This document shows, piece by piece, positions 62,288 through 64,000 of a DNA stretch of 64,000 nt. Location of the stretch: the NCBI RefSeq assembly GCF_007556595.1, contig NZ_VJNB01000003.1, positions 186,001-250,000 of the forward strand, written 5' to 3'. The notes under the pieces are model-generated. The model saw only the letters and a list, made by a program, of their open reading frames with translations, ran no database searches and had not been told where the DNA came from. The translations under genes and the position numbers were made by a program. Positions within the stretch are counted from its first letter, which is position 1; each line of letters starts with the position of its first letter. This DNA comes from Tepidimonas alkaliphilus (GTDB lineage Bacteria; Pseudomonadota; Gammaproteobacteria; Burkholderiales; Burkholderiaceae_C).

Positions 62288-63047
62288 GGTCGATCCCCGC
62301 ATGCGCGGGGGAGACCGGATACATGCCATGCCGACGACGCGATCCGAAGGTCGATCCCCGCATGCGCGGGGGAGACTGTGGGCATGGGGGCGCAATGACT
62401 ATGGTCAACGGTCGATCCCCGCATGCGCGGGGGAGACGCGGCAGCGTCCGCCGCCAGACGCTTGAGGAACGGTCGATCCCCGCATGCGCGGGGGAGACGA
62501 CGGTGTGCGCGGCGAGTACCGGATCAAGTCGGGTCGATCCCCGCATGCGCGGGGGAGACTCAAGCGCTGGGCGTGGGAAGGTCACGCCCGCGGGTCGATC
62601 CCCGCATGCGCGGGGGAGACAGCCCCACGCCGCACCTCTTCATCCGCACCAAGGGTCGATCCCCGCATGCGCGGGGGAGACCCGGTTGAGGATGGGGTGT
62701 TTGCGGATGATGAGGGTCGATCCCCGCATGCGCGGGGGAGACAGATACCAGGCCGGCCCCGTGCCGCTTTGCAGGGGTCGATCCCCGCATGCGCGGGGGA
62801 GACGCGCAGACCGGATGGATGCCCTCCGTCGAGCTGGGTCGATCCCCGCATGCGCGGGGGAGACCACAATACGAAACCACCCAGAAAGGCCGACTCCGGT
62901 CGATCCCCGCATGCGCGGGGGAGACTCTTTCAAGCGCCCGGCGCCGGGCTCCTGGTAGGGTCGATCCCCGCATGCGCGGGGGAGACGTCACGCCATCGAA
63001 GGCCGGCGGGCGCTCGCGGGGTCGATCCCCGCATGCGCGGGGGAGAC
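62288..63047 (-). CRISPR. type I-E CRISPR array, 13 repeats and 12 spacers
   Basis: Thirteen identical 28-bp repeats start at 62288 and then every 61 bp to 63020, leaving twelve 33-bp spacers. On the plus strand the repeat reads GGTCGATCCCCGCATGCG plus CGGGGGAGAC. Transcribed from the leader side (minus strand) it begins GTCTCCCCCGCGCATGCGG, with a CCCCGC/GCGGGG hairpin typical of I-E. The leader and cas2/cas1 are at the right-hand end, so the newest spacer is near 63000 and the oldest near 62330. No degenerate terminal repeat is present. Spacers look like phage-type coding DNA; none visibly matches this window. Confidence 0.97.
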
Positions 63048-63095
63048 CTTGCAAGAAAGTCTTTGATTTGAAAGGCAAAGCTACAATTTTAAAGA
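63048..63095 (-). promoter_or_regulatory. CRISPR leader with IHF-like site
   Basis: Only 48 bp separate the first repeat from the cas2 stop, strikingly AT-rich in this GC-rich genome. On the minus strand AATCAAAGACTTT (63056-63068) matches the IHF consensus WATCAANNNNTTR except for the last base, at the spacing expected for IHF-assisted integration. A TAAAAT (63086-63091) could be the array promoter's -10. Confidence 0.6.
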
Positions 63096-63425
63096 TCAAT
63101 CGCTTGGCCGTTGCCTTGGGTTCGTAGGGGTGGACGGGCGACGTGCCAAAACGATGCCGTCCACCTCAACGAGCTCGATGCGGGGCACGCCCAGAACCTT
63201 GACGGCTTGGCCGGCGGGCATCTCCCGCTCGCTCCAGAGCATCACAATCGAGGCATCCTTCTCATTGGGAAACCAATCTTCCAACACTTGCCAGATCCGT
63301 TGCCTGACCGCTGGCGAGATACGCGGCGCGCAGTAGATGCCGGGCGCAAGTTCGAGCATAACGGAGGCAAGAAACCCGCGCACCCGGGCTGAGACGTTAC
63401 GAGTTGCCACCACGGTCATCGACAT
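63096..63425 (-). CDS. cas2: type I-E CRISPR-associated endoribonuclease/integration subunit Cas2e
   Basis: A 109-residue Cas2e (MSMTVVATRNVSARVRGFLA, then MLELAPGIYCAPRISPAVRQ, IVMLWSEREMPAGQAVKVLG and VDGIVLARRP). It bridges two Cas1 dimers in the spacer-integration complex. The ATG at 63425 gives the usual MSMTVV start (63419 is an alternative). It overlaps the cas1 3' end by about 29 bp in another frame, so the two are coupled. Its own 3' end runs almost to the array. Confidence 0.95.
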   Translation of the reverse strand: MSMTVVATRNVSARVRGFLASVMLELAPGIYCAPRISPAVRQRIWQVLEDWFPNEKDASIVMLWSEREMPAGQAVKVLGVPRIELVEVDGIVLARRPSTPTNPRQRPSD

Positions 63426-64000
63426 CAAAAAGTTCCTTGATGCGATCGATCATCTTTGGAATGACCTTGTCTCGTCGAAAGGCCGCCGCCGCACGCTTGC
63501 GCACCTCCCGTTCGATGTTGTCGGCTTGTTTGTCCAACACAGCGCGCACGGCGCCAAAGGCCAACGGCAGCGTCAACTCGACCCGCCACAAGTCGGCGAT
63601 GTCCAAGGTAAAGGCGTTGCTGGAGTCCTCATGGATGAAGCCCAGCGGCGGTAGCGCCCCCACGGCAGCCACGGCGATATCGGCGGCAGCTTCAACAAAG
63701 GTGGCGGCATGGTTGATGGCCTGGTTGGGTAGGTCAGCGGCGCCTGGGTTGTCGCGATCGTAACGGCGGCCATCCCAGGCGATGCCAAACCGCTGCGCCA
63801 CAAGTTTGTAGCTTTCTTTGATGCGGGCGCCTTCGATGCCGCGCAGGGTCTCGATGTCGCGGTGCGGCAAGATGCGGCCAAAACGCCAGGCGTAGAGCCG
63901 GCGCGCCGTGTCGAGGCGTCGCTTGGGGTCGGCCCAGAGCTCGGCATGACGCCGCGCGACGTCCGAGCGCCCTTGCCCCATCGGGGGAGCGGTGTAGCTT
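63397..64000 (-). CDS. cas1: type I-E integrase Cas1e, C-terminal two thirds (runs off the window)
   Basis: About 200 residues of Cas1e. The catalytic Glu is in LRGIEGARIKESY and the His and Asp in LGFIHEDSSNAFTLDIADL, with NQAINHAATFVEAAA between. The open frame continues past the right edge (an internal Met at 63981 is not the start). Remaining cas genes (cas3, cse1, cse2, cas7, cas5, cas6e) would be expected beyond 64000 on the same strand. Confidence 0.95.
   Translation of the reverse strand, partial: SYTAPPMGQGRSDVARRHAELWADPKRRLDTARRLYAWRFGRILPHRDIETLRGIEGARIKESYKLVAQRFGIAWDGRRYDRDNPGAADLPNQAINHAATFVEAAADIAVAAVGALPPLGFIHEDSSNAFTLDIADLWRVELTLPLAFGAVRAVLDKQADNIEREVRKRAAAAFRRDKVIPKMIDRIKELFDVDDRGGNS

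Noticed and set aside
61739-63047. Spacers targeting the adjacent Mu-like remnant (self-targeting)
   Set aside because: Comparing the 12 spacers by eye with 60737-62287 on both strands shows no match. A computed search is still advisable.
62288-63127. Several open frames across the repeat array, in both directions, with repeated peptides such as PACAGET and PRMRGST
   Set aside because: They are translations of the 28-bp CRISPR repeat, whose 61-bp period cycles through the frames. No gene.

Overview
The window is a high-GC chromosomal segment of a betaproteobacterium, most probably Burkholderiales (Comamonadaceae-like; a thermophile relative such as Tepidimonas or Caldimonas is a guess). The evidence is the gene order and protein character: phaC-phaA-phaB, a methylmalonyl-CoA pathway cluster, rimP-nusA-infB-rbfA-truB-typA, smpB/ratA/rnfH/guaB/guaA and a soluble RsxB.

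Layout. 1-6.3 kb: end of maiA, pgeF, a small membrane protein, then PHB synthesis (phaC, phaA, phaB) and dusA. 6.3-14.6 kb: divergent GntR/FCD regulator and a complete propionyl-CoA to succinyl-CoA route (mcm, meaB, pccB, pccA, a VOC protein that is probably the epimerase). 14.6-16.8 kb, minus strand: phaZ-rsxB. 16.9-22.9 kb: tyrB-like aminotransferase, uvrB, a NarL-type two-component system. 23-28.4 kb: the ISC operon iscR-S-U-A-hscB-hscA-fdx. Then dnaQ, tRNA-Val, a Tat-exported metallo-beta-lactamase-fold protein, prpE and an ArsR regulator. 33-40 kb: 2-oxoglutarate dehydrogenase (sucA, sucB, lpdA) and zapE; then a chemoreceptor and tRNA-Arg/tRNA-Pro. 42-50.5 kb: translation operon behind a promoter-proximal terminator-like hairpin. 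50.6-57.5 kb: an AAA-ATPase/nuclease-like gene, smpB, ratA, rnfH, guaB, a Phd/VapC pair wedged between guaB and guaA, and guaA.

57.6-64 kb is accessory DNA downstream of guaA, a known type of integration hot spot. It holds a membrane protein, a PD-(D/E)XK-like protein and then (59.2-60.74 kb) the most unusual part of the window: a cluster of promoter-driven structured RNAs. Three (T1-T3) fold as tRNA-like cloverleaves with covarying acceptor, D and T stems but no canonical anticodon loop. Two (R1, R2) are paralogues of another fold. One (H) is a four-way junction, and a further short RNA (S) is likely. Most have a TATACT-like -10 box at a fixed short distance, and two promoters lie in a 151-bp direct repeat. 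Next come decayed Mu-like phage morphogenesis genes on the minus strand, directly abutting the trailer end of a 13-repeat type I-E CRISPR array. The array has a very short AT-rich leader, followed by cas2e and the C-terminal part of cas1e running off the window.

Metabolically, PHB synthesis and degradation, propionate activation, the methylmalonyl-CoA branch and the TCA enzymes sit close together. PHA turnover and odd-chain acyl-CoA use are therefore probably co-ordinated. Identical 11-bp motifs upstream of phaC and phaZ support this.
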